A stretch of 64,000 bases of DNA. Source: Bradyrhizobium sp. DOA9 (GTDB lineage: Bacteria > Pseudomonadota > Alphaproteobacteria > Rhizobiales > Xanthobacteraceae). The stretch lies in assembly GCF_000617845.2 (NCBI RefSeq), contig NZ_DF820425.1:565690-629689 (forward strand). The letters are read 5' to 3'. Shown in pieces: positions 1-8,782 of this stretch. Position numbers and translations under genes: made by a program. Position 1 is the stretch's first letter. Each line of letters starts with the position of its first letter. The notes beneath the pieces were generated by a model. That model made no database searches. It had not been told where the DNA came from and saw nothing but the letters and a program-made list of their open reading frames with translations.

Positions 1-663
1 ACCGCAAGGGCATTGCGGCGCGACCTCGCCACCACGTCCGAGAACTTTCCCCAGGACGTGCTGGAACTGCAGGCGCTGCTCGGCGACGTGCAGCCGAACC
101 AGGCGATCCGCGCCGTACCCGGCATGGGGACCAAGGTGCCGCTCTGGATCCTGGGATCGAGCACGTTTGGCGCGCAGCTTGCCGCAATGCTGGGACTGCC
201 GTTCGCCTTCGCCTCGCATTTCGCGCCGCAGATGATGATGCCGGCGCTGCGCGAATATCGCGCGCGCTTCGAGCCCTCGGCGCAGCTCGACAAACCCTAC
301 GCGATGATCGGCGTCAACGTGTTCGCGGCCGACAGTGATGAAGAGGCGCAGCGGATGTTCTCATCGCTGCAGCAGCAATTCATCAATTTGCGCCGGGGTA
401 CGCCAGGGCCGCTGCCGCCGCCGGTAGACGACATGGACGCGCTGTGGTCGCCGGCGGAGAAGGCCATGGTCGAGCAGTCGCTGTCGTGTTCGGCCGTCGG
501 CTCGCCCGATGTGGTGGAAGAGAGGCTAAACGCGCTGATCCGCGAGACCGGCGCGGACGAATTGATGACGACGGGGCAGATCTACGACCATGCCGCGCGC
601 CTGCGCTCGTTCGAGATCGCGGCAGAGGTGCGGGAGAGGCTGGCGAAGCAACCGGTGGTGTGA
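1..663 (+). CDS. LLM-class flavin-dependent oxidoreductase, 3' part
   Basis: The frame is open from base 1 to the stop at 661-663, so the start lies before the window. The visible C-terminal part resembles bacterial luciferase-like (LLM) flavin monooxygenases of the MsnO8 type: a 'PLWILGSS' strand, then 'GLPFAFASHFAP', then an acidic helical tail with 'GSPDVVEERL'. These enzymes use FMNH2 supplied by a reductase. A flavin reductase gene is at 3848-4465, but on the other strand, so a partnership is only possible. The gene ends convergently with the amidohydrolase gene, with a palindromic repeat between them. Confidence 0.85.
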   Translation, partial: TARALRRDLATTSENFPQDVLELQALLGDVQPNQAIRAVPGMGTKVPLWILGSSTFGAQLAAMLGLPFAFASHFAPQMMMPALREYRARFEPSAQLDKPYAMIGVNVFAADSDEEAQRMFSSLQQQFINLRRGTPGPLPPPVDDMDALWSPAEKAMVEQSLSCSAVGSPDVVEERLNALIRETGADELMTTGQIYDHAARLRSFEIAAEVRERLAKQPVV

Positions 664-679
664 GGCGCCGCTACCACGC

Positions 680-802
680 CGTCATTGCGAGCCAACGGGT
701 CCGCGCGAAGCGCGGCCCGATGACAGGCTCCGCGAAGCAATCCAGACTGCCACCGCAGCAAAACTTTGGATTGCTTCGTCGCAAGAGCTCCTCGCAATGA
801 CG
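680..802. repeat. Nested palindromic intergenic repeat (copy A)
   Basis: Outer arms CGTCATTGCGAG and CTCGCAATGACG enclose inner arms GAAGCAATCCA and TGGATTGCTTC. The transcript would fold into a long cruciform-like hairpin. Two shorter relatives occur at 26028-26116 and 28418-28498. It sits between two convergent gene ends and may act as a bidirectional terminator or a REP-like element. Confidence 0.85.
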
Positions 803-818
803 GCCGAGGGAGTTCGTC

Positions 819-1694
819 CTAATCCGGAAAGCCGAACAGCTTGGCCGGATTGTGCACCAGAATCTTCTCAAGCTCCGCCTGGTCGGGCGCGTAGCGGTAC
901 ATCAGCTCGAGCAGATCGGCATCGTTCGGCGGCTGCTTCACCGAGACCGGATGCGGCCAGTCGCTGGCCCAGACGCAGCGGTCGGGCGCGGCTTCGATAT
1001 AGGCGCGCGCGATCGGGATGACGTCGTCGTAAGGCGGACCGGCCTTCGAGGTCTTCTCGCCGAGCGAGAGCATCACCCAGAAATTGCCCTTGTCCAGCAG
1101 CTCCAGCATCTTGCGCAGGTTCGGATCGTTCTTGCCGGCCTCGGGGTCAGGCCGCGCCATGTGGTCGATCAGCACGGGGACGTCGAGATTCTCGTACTTG
1201 GCGACGCTGGAGACGATGCCGTCCTTCTCCGGCTGGATCTTGGCGTACCAGCCGAGCTCGCGGATGCGGGCAATGGCGCGGGCGAAATCGGCGTCCGACA
1301 GCACGGCGCCGAGCTCCTGGCGGAAGCTGAAGCGCGCGCCGCGCACGCCGGCATCGTGCAGCTTGGCGAGATAGGAGTCGCTCGCTTCCGCGAACACCAG
1401 TGCGTTGGCGCAGCCGCGATAGTTCGGTCCCATCGCTGCGAGCCCGTCGAGCACGACGGAATGGTCGGCGCCGTAGGTCGTGGTCTGCACGATGATGCCG
1501 CGCTCGATTCCGAGCTGCTTGTGCATGCGCAGCGCCGCTTCCCAGGTCGCGGTCGGCATCCGATAGGCCGCGCCGGGACGCTCCGGATATTTCTCGATCG
1601 GCCCCAGCACGTGGAACTGGCTGTCGATGGTCTTCGGCGGCGGCGCCTTGACCGGGCGGCGCGGGTTGGGGTCGAACGGCAGATAGGTGGGCAT
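819..1694 (-). CDS. Amidohydrolase family protein (PDC-lactonase-like)
   Basis: 291 residues, in the amidohydrolase-2 family near 2-pyrone-4,6-dicarboxylate lactonase (LigI). Members hydrolyse lactone or carboxylate ring-cleavage products in the cytoplasm. Visible family residues are His28 in 'DSQFHVLG', His178 in 'LIDHMARP' and Asp245 in 'WASDWPHP'. The first histidine of the usual HxH pair is Gln26, which would fit a metal-independent or altered site. It is the last gene of a minus-strand run with RidA, HpaH-like hydratase, FAH hydrolase and flavin reductase genes, which points to catabolism of an aromatic or cyclic acid. The exact substrate is not readable. Confidence 0.85.
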   Translation of the reverse strand: MPTYLPFDPNPRRPVKAPPPKTIDSQFHVLGPIEKYPERPGAAYRMPTATWEAALRMHKQLGIERGIIVQTTTYGADHSVVLDGLAAMGPNYRGCANALVFAEASDSYLAKLHDAGVRGARFSFRQELGAVLSDADFARAIARIRELGWYAKIQPEKDGIVSSVAKYENLDVPVLIDHMARPDPEAGKNDPNLRKMLELLDKGNFWVMLSLGEKTSKAGPPYDDVIPIARAYIEAAPDRCVWASDWPHPVSVKQPPNDADLLELMYRYAPDQAELEKILVHNPAKLFGFPD

Positions 1695-1707
1695 GCGCGA
1701 AACTCCT

Positions 1708-2103
1708 TTAGTCGATCACGGCGGTGAAGTCGCACTGCACCAGCGCGCCGCCATCCATGTTGTCCATCGGCAGCGCGTGGCGCGCCGGGCGCGAATGCTC
1801 GTCCGGAAACATCTTCAGCCATTCGACGTTGACGGGGCCGCGGTTGCCGCGGTCCTTCAGCCACACGGTCATCTTGATGATGTCATCTGTGGTGCCACCG
1901 GCGGCCTCCACCGTCGCCTTCATATGCGCGAACATGTTGGCGCATTGGGCCTCGAGACTCTCCGGCATCGCATTGGTCGCGGGATCGCGGCCGAGGATGA
2001 CGCCGGACATCACGAGATTGCCGATACGGCAGGCGTTCGGAATCGGGTTGACGTGCTTGAAGCCGCCGATGTGAATGCTCTTGCGCCGCGTTTGACCACT
2101 CAT
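1708..2103 (-). CDS. RidA/YjgF family protein
   Basis: 131 residues, the standard size of the RidA/YjgF/UK114 family, which deaminates reactive enamine or imine intermediates or, in catabolic clusters, acts on ring-cleavage products. 'GNLVMSGVILGRDP' and 'RPARHALPM' with the conserved arginine fit the family. The start overlaps nothing and lies 24 bases after the hydratase stop. A role tied to the neighbouring aromatic catabolic enzymes is inferred from position. Confidence 0.85.
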   Translation of the reverse strand: MSGQTRRKSIHIGGFKHVNPIPNACRIGNLVMSGVILGRDPATNAMPESLEAQCANMFAHMKATVEAAGGTTDDIIKMTVWLKDRGNRGPVNVEWLKMFPDEHSRPARHALPMDNMDGGALVQCDFTAVID

Positions 2104-2127
2104 GTTGCGCTCCCTTTTATTATTGCT

Positions 2128-2931
2128 TCAGACGAACTGGCACGACACCGAGCCGAAAGCGCCGTAGTCGGCATGGAACGTGTCGCCGCGGCGGATGTCG
2201 ACCGGACGCGTGAACGATCCCGCCAGAACGACTTCGCCGGCTTTGAGCTGCTCGTCATGCGGCGCGAGGCGGTTGGCGAGCCAGGCAATGCCGTTGGCGG
2301 GGTGATTGAGCACGCCGGCGGCAAGGCCGGTCTCCTCGACCTCGCCGTTGCGGAACAGCAATGCGCCGATCCAGCGCAGGTCCGCATCCATCGGGCGGAT
2401 CGGCCGGCCGCCGAGCACCAGCGCGGCATTGGCCGCGTTGTCCGAGATCGTGTCCATCACCTTTCGCGTCTTGCCGGTCTCCGGATCGACGCGATGCATG
2501 CGCGTCTCCAGGATCTCCAGCGCAGGCGTCACGTAGTCGGTGGCGTTGAGCACGTCGAAGATGGTGCAGTCGGGCCCGCGTAGCGGCGCCTTCAGCACGA
2601 AGGCGAGCTCGACCTCGATGCGCGGCGCGTGAAAGCGGTCGAACGGAACAGGCGTCGCGTCGGCGTAGAACATGTCGGCGAACAGCACGCCGTAATCGGG
2701 CTCGTTGATGCCGACCGCATTCTGCATCGCCTTCGAGGTCAGGCCGATCTTGTGGCCCTTGATGATGCGGCCGCGGCCGAGCTGGAGTTTCGTCCAGGCG
2801 CGCTGGACCGCGTAGGCATCCTCGATGCTGAAATCGGGATACTCTTTCGTGAACATCGGGATCAGCGATTTGGTGCGCTCTGCTTCATCGAGCCGCGCGG
2901 CGAGGCGCTCTATCGTGGCAGTGTCCAGCAT
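2128..2931 (-). CDS. 2-keto-4-pentenoate/2-oxohepta-4-ene-1,7-dioate hydratase family
   Basis: 267 residues, full length for the HpaH/MhpD/HpcG hydratases that add water to 2-hydroxy-2,4-dienoates after meta ring cleavage. '[12 protein letters not shown]' and the metal-binding '[14 protein letters not shown]' stretch are seen. Only three bases separate it from the FAH-hydrolase stop upstream, so the two are co-transcribed and form a hydratase plus C-C hydrolase pair as in homoprotocatechuate and catechol meta-cleavage routes. The substrate chain length cannot be told. Confidence 0.88.
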   Translation of the reverse strand: MLDTATIERLAARLDEAERTKSLIPMFTKEYPDFSIEDAYAVQRAWTKLQLGRGRIIKGHKIGLTSKAMQNAVGINEPDYGVLFADMFYADATPVPFDRFHAPRIEVELAFVLKAPLRGPDCTIFDVLNATDYVTPALEILETRMHRVDPETGKTRKVMDTISDNAANAALVLGGRPIRPMDADLRWIGALLFRNGEVEETGLAAGVLNHPANGIAWLANRLAPHDEQLKAGEVVLAGSFTRPVDIRRGDTFHADYGAFGSVSCQFV

Positions 2932-2934
2932 GAA

Positions 2935-3795
2935 CTAGCCCTCCGCAGCGACAATGTTGCGCAGCACGCCGATGCGACTGGACTCGACCTCGACGACGTC
3001 GCCGCTCCTGAGCCAGCGCGGCGGATCGAAGCGCGCACCCGCGCCGGTCGGCGTGCCCGTGACGATCATGTCGCCGGGCTTGAGGGTGGCGAAGGTCGAG
3101 AGATAGGAGATCAGGAAGTCGAACGGGAACATCAGCCGCTCAGTCGAGTCCTGCTGCCGGACCTCGCCGTTGACGCGCGTGACGATGTCGTGCGGGCCGC
3201 GCGGGTCGAGCTCGTCCGACGTCACGATCCAGGGACCGATGCTGCCGGAGCGATCGAAATTCTTGCCCTGCGTGACGTTGAACTTGCCGTGACGCAGCCA
3301 GTCGCGAATCGTGCCTTCGTTGCACAAGGTCATGCCGAAGATGTGCGACCAGGCCTGTTCGCGTGGGATGTGGCGGCCGCCCTGCCCGATCACGATGACG
3401 AGCTCGCCTTCATAGTCGAGCTGGTCGGAGACTTTGGGCTTCTCGATCGTCTGACCGGCGCCCGTCATCGAGGACATGCTGCGCACGAACAGGCTGGGAT
3501 ATTTGGGCAGGTCGGAATTATCTTTATATTCCGCGTTGCGCTCGGCGTAGTTGACACCGATGCACCACAGCTTCTCCGGCGTCAGCACCGGCGGCAGCAG
3601 GACGAGCTGGTCCAGCGCATGATCCGGCTTCTGACCCGCGACGGCCTCCTGCGCTTCGGCGAGCGCGTTGCCCGCGATCAGCGCCTTCACGTCCGAATAG
3701 TCGCGGCCGATGCGCCTGGTCAGATCGACCACGCCGCCGTCCACGGCCGCGCCATAGCGCGCCTCGCCGTCCACGAGATAGCTCAGCAGTCGCAT
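2935..3795 (-). CDS. Fumarylacetoacetate hydrolase family protein
   Basis: 286 residues. It has the C-terminal FAH catalytic fold: metal-ligand motif 'DYEGELVIVIG', 'CNEGTIRDW', 'GKNFDRSGSIGPW' and 'GTPTGAG'. Relatives hydrolyse acylpyruvates or decarboxylate and isomerise 5-carboxymethyl-2-hydroxymuconate in aromatic catabolism. It lies 3 bases before the hydratase gene and about 50 bases after the flavin reductase gene on the same strand. Confidence 0.88.
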   Translation of the reverse strand: MRLLSYLVDGEARYGAAVDGGVVDLTRRIGRDYSDVKALIAGNALAEAQEAVAGQKPDHALDQLVLLPPVLTPEKLWCIGVNYAERNAEYKDNSDLPKYPSLFVRSMSSMTGAGQTIEKPKVSDQLDYEGELVIVIGQGGRHIPREQAWSHIFGMTLCNEGTIRDWLRHGKFNVTQGKNFDRSGSIGPWIVTSDELDPRGPHDIVTRVNGEVRQQDSTERLMFPFDFLISYLSTFATLKPGDMIVTGTPTGAGARFDPPRWLRSGDVVEVESSRIGVLRNIVAAEG

Positions 3796-3847
3796 TGTAT
3801 GTCCTCCGATGATCTTGAAGCGGCGGCCGGCGATGAGGCCCGCGCGC

Positions 3848-4465
3848 TCAGTCCTTCGACTTGGGAGTCTGGAACACGCTGCCCAGCGTCACGATCTCGC
3901 CGAGGCGGGCGTAGCGCGGGCCGCCGATGCGCGCGATCGGGTCGAGCGCTTTGGTCTCGACCTTGCCGTCGTTGACGAGACCGTCGCGCAAATGGAACAG
4001 CACGACCTCGCCGACGATGAGCCGGCTCTTGGCGTCGCCGAATTCGAGGCACTGCCGGAACCGGCACTCCATCGCCACCGGGGCGGCGGCGAGCCGCGGC
4101 ACCTTGATGCGCTCGCTGGCGAGGGTCTCCAGGCCGAGATGCTCGACCTCGCTGATTTCAGGCGGATGCTCGACCGAGCTGTCGTGCACGGCGTTCATCA
4201 GCGGCATATCCGCGATGTGGATCACATATTCCTCGGTGTCGAGGATGTTGTGCGCGGTGTCCTTGTAGTCGGCACCCTTGCGGCCGACGCTGATGGCGAG
4301 CATCGGCGGCTTCTGCGAGACGAAGGTGAAGGCGCTGAACGGGGCGAGGTTGAGCACGCCCGTGGCTGACAGGCTGGTCACCCAGGCGATCGGACGCGGC
4401 ACCACGATGCCGGTCATCAGCCGGTAGATGCGCTCGGCGCCGAGCTCGGTCGGATCGATCCGCAT
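3848..4465 (-). CDS. Flavin reductase family protein (FMN-binding split barrel)
   Basis: 205 residues. The N-terminal 'YRLMTGIVVPRPIAWVTS' is the hallmark of the flavin-reductase-like split-barrel family that binds FMN and passes electrons to a monooxygenase partner. Here it is embedded in a catabolic run, 3 bases after the Bug receptor stop. A partner oxygenase might be the LLM protein at the window edge, but that is inference. Confidence 0.85.
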   Translation of the reverse strand: MRIDPTELGAERIYRLMTGIVVPRPIAWVTSLSATGVLNLAPFSAFTFVSQKPPMLAISVGRKGADYKDTAHNILDTEEYVIHIADMPLMNAVHDSSVEHPPEISEVEHLGLETLASERIKVPRLAAAPVAMECRFRQCLEFGDAKSRLIVGEVVLFHLRDGLVNDGKVETKALDPIARIGGPRYARLGEIVTLGSVFQTPKSKD

Positions 4466-4468
4466 CGA

Positions 4469-5434
4469 TCAATCCGCCCTGATATTGGCCTTGCGCACCA
4501 CCGGAATCCACTTGGCGTCCTCGCGCTCGAGATAGGCCTTGAACTCGCCCGGTGTCATCGGCGTGGCTTCGCCGCCGAGCTTTTCGAACTTGTCGATCAC
4601 GGCAGGGTCTTTCAGGATCGCGACCAGCGTCTCGTGCAGCTTCTCGACGATCGGCGCGGGCGTGCCGGCGGGCGCGAACAGGCCGGTGAAGGTCTGGCCG
4701 TCGAGATCCTTGTAGCCGAGCTCGGCGAAGGTCGGCACGTCAGGCAGCGACTTCAGCCGGTGCGGTGAGGTGACGGCGAGCGCGCGGAACAGGCCGGCCT
4801 TGATGTGCTGGAGGCTGACCGTGAGCTGGTCGAACGCGAACTGCACCTGTCCGCCCAGGAGATCGTTGATGGCCGGCGCGTTGCCGCGGTAATGCGCCGT
4901 GACCCATTGCAGCCCGAGGCTGGACTGCATCAGCTCGCTGAGCAGATGGTTGGTGGTGCCGGGACCTGGCGAGGCCATTGTCAGCTTGCCGGGCTCGCGC
5001 TTGGCGAGATCGAGAAACTCCTTGAGCGTGGTTGCCTGCACCGACGGATGAACCTCGAGCACCAGCGGCGTCATCGAGATCGTCGAGATCGGAAGAAAAT
5101 CCTTCTTCCAGTTATAGGCGTCGCGCTTGTTGATCTCGGTCGCGAACAGCACCGGGCCGTTGGCGCCGACGAACAGCGTGTAGCCGTCGGGCGCCGATTT
5201 CGCGAAGGCTTCGCCCGCGATCATGCCGCCGGCGCCGGCCTTGTTCTCGATGACGAAGGGCTGGCCGAGCTTTTCCTGGAGCTTGTCGGCGACGATGCGC
5301 GCGGCGCTGTCGACATTGCCGCCGGCGGGATAAGGCACGATCAGCTTGACGTTGCGCGCCGGCCATTGCTGGCCGGAGGCGGGCCCTGCCAACATCGCAG
5401 TGGCGGCAGCTATGGCAATCCAGATTAATCTCAT
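4469..5434 (-). CDS. Bug-family tripartite tricarboxylate transporter receptor
   Basis: 321 residues from the ATG at 5434. Residues 1 to about 22 form a Sec signal peptide ('MRLIWIAIAAATAMLAG'). The mature part has the Bug/TctC motifs 'IVPYPAGGNVDSAAR', 'ENKAGAGGMIAGE' and 'TMASPGPGTTNHL'. It is a periplasmic solute receptor, usually for carboxylates or aromatic acids. No TctA or TctB membrane gene is nearby, so it is an orphan receptor. An upstream in-frame extension to 6517 only shadows the IclR gene and is rejected. It is the first gene of the catabolic run and divergent from IclR. Confidence 0.9.
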   Translation of the reverse strand: MRLIWIAIAAATAMLAGPASGQQWPARNVKLIVPYPAGGNVDSAARIVADKLQEKLGQPFVIENKAGAGGMIAGEAFAKSAPDGYTLFVGANGPVLFATEINKRDAYNWKKDFLPISTISMTPLVLEVHPSVQATTLKEFLDLAKREPGKLTMASPGPGTTNHLLSELMQSSLGLQWVTAHYRGNAPAINDLLGGQVQFAFDQLTVSLQHIKAGLFRALAVTSPHRLKSLPDVPTFAELGYKDLDGQTFTGLFAPAGTPAPIVEKLHETLVAILKDPAVIDKFEKLGGEATPMTPGEFKAYLEREDAKWIPVVRKANIRAD

Positions 5435-5554
5435 GTTAACCTCCCGGCGGCGCTTCCAATTCCATATCGGGCGCCGATGACTTTCGTGCAGGACATCCCG
5501 ATCGGAGCGCAATCTCCAGATGCGCGCTTGCCCTGTCGAGGGAATTGTGGCGTT

Positions 5555-5575
5555 CTTGTCCATAATATGGACAAG
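5555..5575. promoter_or_regulatory. Inverted repeat operator, IclR/Bug intergenic region
   Basis: Perfect 9-bp arms CTTGTCCAT and ATGGACAAG with a 3-bp AAT centre. The site lies between the divergent Bug and IclR genes and covers the IclR start codon at 5567-5569. On the minus strand it contains TATTAT, a good -10 for the Bug operon. It is probably the IclR binding site. Confidence 0.65.
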
Positions 5576-6367
5576 AGACGCGCAACGAAACTCGCCCGCA
5601 GCGCCGTGGAACCGCGACAGGGCGCGCAGGCGATCCGGCGCGCGCTCGCGGTGCTGCGCATCCTCGCCGCAGGGCGCGAGGACGGTGTGCCATTGGTCGA
5701 GGTGGTGCGCGCCACCGGCCTCACCCGCCCGACCGTGCACCGCATCGTCCACGCGCTGATCGAGGAGGGCATCGTCGAGCGGCACCAGCGCACCGGCCGC
5801 TACGCGATCGGCAACCAGGTGCCGGAGCTGGCGCTGGCGCGTCCCCGGCCCTCGCGGCTCCTGGTCGCCGCAACTCCGTCGCTGCAGCGCGCGTCCGCCG
5901 AGATCGGCGACACGCTGTTCCTGACGGTGCGCACCGGCAACGACACGCTGTGCGTCGACCGCCGGATCGGCGTCTATCCGATCCAGGTGCTGTCGATCGA
6001 GGTCGGCGCGCGGCGGCCGCTCGGCGTCTCCAGCGCCGGCGTTGCCATTCTCGCCGCGATGCCGGCGCCGGAGGCGCGCAAGATCGTCGCGGCGAACGAG
6101 AAGCGGTTCGAAGCCTACCGGACCGACGTCGCGACCGTGCTCGGCGAGGTCACCGCCGCCAGGCGGCTCGGATACGGCATGAGGGAGATCGGCCTGGTGC
6201 AGGGAACGAAATCGATCTCGACCTGGATCAAGACGCCGGACGGCCAGCCGGCTGCGGCGATGACGGTGTCCGCCGTTCGCACGCGGCTGGGGCCAAGGCG
6301 GGAGCAGGAGGTGGCGGAGATCCTGCTGCGGGAGGCGCGGACGATCGAGCAGGCGATCGGGGGCTAA
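5567..6367 (+). CDS. IclR family transcriptional regulator
   Basis: 266 residues from the ATG at 5567. A winged helix-turn-helix occupies about residues 15-75 ('GVPLVEVVRATGLTRPTVHR'), followed by the IclR effector domain ('DTLFLTVRTGNDTLCVDR', 'RRPLGVSSAGVAILA'). IclR proteins usually control adjacent catabolic operons in response to an aromatic or carboxylate ligand. It is divergent from the Bug-led run, which it probably controls. A longer start at 5477 is open but less likely. The chosen start lies inside the inverted repeat 5555-5575. Confidence 0.88.
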   Translation: MDKRRATKLARSAVEPRQGAQAIRRALAVLRILAAGREDGVPLVEVVRATGLTRPTVHRIVHALIEEGIVERHQRTGRYAIGNQVPELALARPRPSRLLVAATPSLQRASAEIGDTLFLTVRTGNDTLCVDRRIGVYPIQVLSIEVGARRPLGVSSAGVAILAAMPAPEARKIVAANEKRFEAYRTDVATVLGEVTAARRLGYGMREIGLVQGTKSISTWIKTPDGQPAAAMTVSAVRTRLGPRREQEVAEILLREARTIEQAIGG

Positions 6368-6390
6368 GGCACGGACGGTGCCGGTTCTTC

Positions 6391-6541
6391 GCCTCTCCCG
6401 CTTGCTTGCGGGAGAGGCCGACGCGCTCGCAGAGCGCGGCGGGTGAGGGCTCTCTCCACGCAGGGGCATACTCGGCAAGTTCTCAACACCCCCAACGCGG
6501 AGACACCCTCTCCCCAACCCTCCCCCGCAAGCGGGGGAGGG
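6391..6541. repeat. Bipartite REP-like hairpin element
   Basis: Hairpin 1 (6391-6418) has 11-bp arms GCCTCTCCCGC and GCGGGAGAGGC. Hairpin 2 (6518-6541) has 11-bp arms CCCTCCCCCGC and GCGGGGGAGGG with a 2-base loop. Between them is a GC-rich spacer. The element fills most of the gap between IclR and metY. Similar 'gagaggg' debris appears near 11766. Confidence 0.7.
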
Positions 6542-6634
6542 AGCGCACCGTCACTGCGGCGCTGTCAATGGGCTGACTTGGCACACGGTTTTGTGGCACA
6601 ACGCGCCATCGCCGACCGACCAACGAGGCCACGC

Positions 6635-7930
6635 ATGCCCGCGCCGAAACCGCCTGCTTTCGAGACCCTGAGCCTGCATGCGGGCCAGCATCCGGATCCC
6701 ACGACCGGCGCCCGGGCGGTGCCGATCTACCAGACCACGTCCTACGTGTTCCAGGATTCCGACCACGCCGCGGCATTGTTCAACCTGGAGCGCGCCGGCC
6801 ACATCTATACGCGCATCTCCAATCCGACCACCGGCGTGCTGGAGGAACGGCTTGCTGCGCTCGAAGGCGGCGTCGGCGCGATCTGCACCGCGAGCGGCCA
6901 GGCCGCGCTGCACCTCGCCATCGCGACGCTGCTGAGCGCCGGCGACCACATCGTGGCGTCGAGCTCGCTCTACGGCGGCACCATCAATTTGCTGGCGCAC
7001 ACGCTGCCGCGCTTCGGCATCACCACGACCTTTGTGAAACCACGCGATCACGACGCGTTTCGTGGCGCCATCAAGCCGAACACAAAACTCGTGATCGGCG
7101 AGACCATCGGCAATCCCGGGCTCGAGGTGCTCGACATTCCCAAGGTCGCGGCGATTGCGCATGCGGCCAAGATTCCGCTTCTGATCGACAACACCTTCGC
7201 CACGCCCTATCTCAGCCGCCCGATCGAGCTGGGTGCCGACATCGTCATGCATTCGGCGACCAAATGGATCGGCGGCCACGGCATCGCGATCGGCGGCGCC
7301 ATCGTCGACGGCGGCCGCTTCGACTGGCGTGCATCCGGCAAATTCGCCGTGCTGACCGAGCCCTATGGCGGCTATCACGGCATCGTCTTCGACGAGCAGT
7401 TCGGCACGGCCGCTTTCATCATGCGGGCGCGTACGGAAGGCTTGCGCGATTTCGGCGCCTGCCTGTCGCCCACCAATGCGTTCCAGCTGCTGCAGGGCGT
7501 CGAGACGCTCGGCGTGCGCATGGACCGGCATATGCAGAACACGCTATCCGTGCTGGAGGCGCTGAAGTCCAACAAGGCGGTGGACTGGGTGCTGCATCCC
7601 TCGCTCGAAGACCATGCGGACCATCAGCTGGCGAAGCAGCTGCTGCCGCGCGGTGCCGGCTCGATCGTCTCCTTCGGCATCAAGGGCGGGCGGCCTGCCG
7701 GGCGCAAATTCATCGAAAGCTTGCGCATGATCAGCCACCTCGCCAATGTCGGCGACGCCAAGACGCTGGTGATCCATCCCGCCTCGACCACGCATCAGCA
7801 GATGGATGCCGAGCAGCTCAAGGCTGCCGGCATCGGCGAGGAGCTGGTGCGGCTCTCGGTCGGTATCGAGACCGCCTCGGACATCATCGACGACCTCAAC
7901 CAAGCGCTGCGCATCTCGCAAAAGGCCTGA
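6635..7930 (+). CDS. metY: O-acetylhomoserine aminocarboxypropyltransferase (sulfhydrylase)
   Basis: 431 residues from the ATG at 6635. It is a PLP enzyme of the Cys/Met metabolism family that forms homocysteine from O-acetylhomoserine and sulfide in the cytoplasm. 'FETLSLHAGQ' and 'VPIYQTTSYVF' open the protein, and the PLP-binding lysine is Lys210 in 'SATKWIGGHG'. The length matches MetY (about 430) rather than MetZ or MetB (380-400). An in-frame extension upstream runs through the REP-like hairpins and is unlikely. The alpha/beta hydrolase gene starts 4 bases after the stop, so the two form an operon. Confidence 0.88.
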   Translation: MPAPKPPAFETLSLHAGQHPDPTTGARAVPIYQTTSYVFQDSDHAAALFNLERAGHIYTRISNPTTGVLEERLAALEGGVGAICTASGQAALHLAIATLLSAGDHIVASSSLYGGTINLLAHTLPRFGITTTFVKPRDHDAFRGAIKPNTKLVIGETIGNPGLEVLDIPKVAAIAHAAKIPLLIDNTFATPYLSRPIELGADIVMHSATKWIGGHGIAIGGAIVDGGRFDWRASGKFAVLTEPYGGYHGIVFDEQFGTAAFIMRARTEGLRDFGACLSPTNAFQLLQGVETLGVRMDRHMQNTLSVLEALKSNKAVDWVLHPSLEDHADHQLAKQLLPRGAGSIVSFGIKGGRPAGRKFIESLRMISHLANVGDAKTLVIHPASTTHQQMDAEQLKAAGIGEELVRLSVGIETASDIIDDLNQALRISQKA

Positions 7931-7934
7931 CACC

Positions 7935-8717
7935 ATGAAGCTCTCCGTCAACGGCACCGATGTGTTTGTCGCAACCGGCGGCCGCGACTTCGACAAGTCC
8001 CTGCCCGCGGTGGTCTTCATCCACGGCGCCGGCTTCGACCATTCGACCTGGGCGCTGCATACGCGCTGGTTCGCCCATCATGGTTTTGCCGTGCTCGCGC
8101 CCGACCTGCCCGGGCACGGGCGCTCGGCTGGGCCTTCGCTCGGCAGCATCGCCGAGATGGCCGACTGGACGGCGGCGCTGCTCGATGCGGCGGGCGCTGC
8201 GAAGGCGCACCTGATCGGCCACTCCATGGGCTCGCTGATCTCGCTGGAGACGGCGGCGCGGCATCCCGACAAGGTCTCCGCGCTGAGCCTGATCGGCACC
8301 GCCGCGACCATGACGGTGGGTCCGGATCTCCTGAAAGCCGCCGAAGCCAACTCGCAGGATGCCAACGACATGGTCTCGATCTGGGGCCTCGGGTTCAACG
8401 CGGAGCTCGGCGGCAGCCTGGCGCCGGGCCTGTGGATGCATGGCGGCGCGCAGGCGGTGCTGAAATCGTGCGAGCCGGGCGTGCTGTTCAAGGATCTGTC
8501 GGCCTGCAACTCCTATACGAATGCGCTTGCCGCCGCGGCGAGCGTGAAGGTGCCGACGACGCTCATCCTCGGCGAGCGGGACATGATGACGCCGGCGAAG
8601 GCCGGCAAGGCGCTCGCCGCCGCGATCCCGCATGCAAAGACCGTCGTGGTGCGAGGTGCCGGCCACATGATCATGGCCGAGCGGCCGGACGAGCTCTTGG
8701 CGGCGCTGCGGAACTAA
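7935..8717 (+). CDS. Alpha/beta hydrolase
   Basis: 260 residues. It has an oxyanion-hole region 'VFIHGAGFDHSTW', the nucleophile elbow 'GHSMG' with Ser97, and a C-terminal 'GAGHMIMAERP' carrying the catalytic His. The fold is clear but the substrate is not. It follows metY by 4 bases, so it may act on an ester or thioester in sulfur amino acid metabolism, though many such pairings are incidental. Confidence 0.85.
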   Translation: MKLSVNGTDVFVATGGRDFDKSLPAVVFIHGAGFDHSTWALHTRWFAHHGFAVLAPDLPGHGRSAGPSLGSIAEMADWTAALLDAAGAAKAHLIGHSMGSLISLETAARHPDKVSALSLIGTAATMTVGPDLLKAAEANSQDANDMVSIWGLGFNAELGGSLAPGLWMHGGAQAVLKSCEPGVLFKDLSACNSYTNALAAAASVKVPTTLILGERDMMTPAKAGKALAAAIPHAKTVVVRGAGHMIMAERPDELLAALRN

Positions 8718-8782
8718 GCGGATCAATCTTCCGCCTCGCGCGTTGCGGTCAGACCCTCGCACTCAAGAAGGGGAACTCGACC

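Noticed and set aside
4469..6517. 682-codon open frame including the Bug receptor
   Set aside because: Only the last 321 codons match the family, starting at a good signal peptide; the rest lies opposite the IclR gene.
6368..6634. SAM riboswitch before metY
   Set aside because: I could not find the conserved core of SAM-II or another SAM class; the region is mostly REP-like hairpins.
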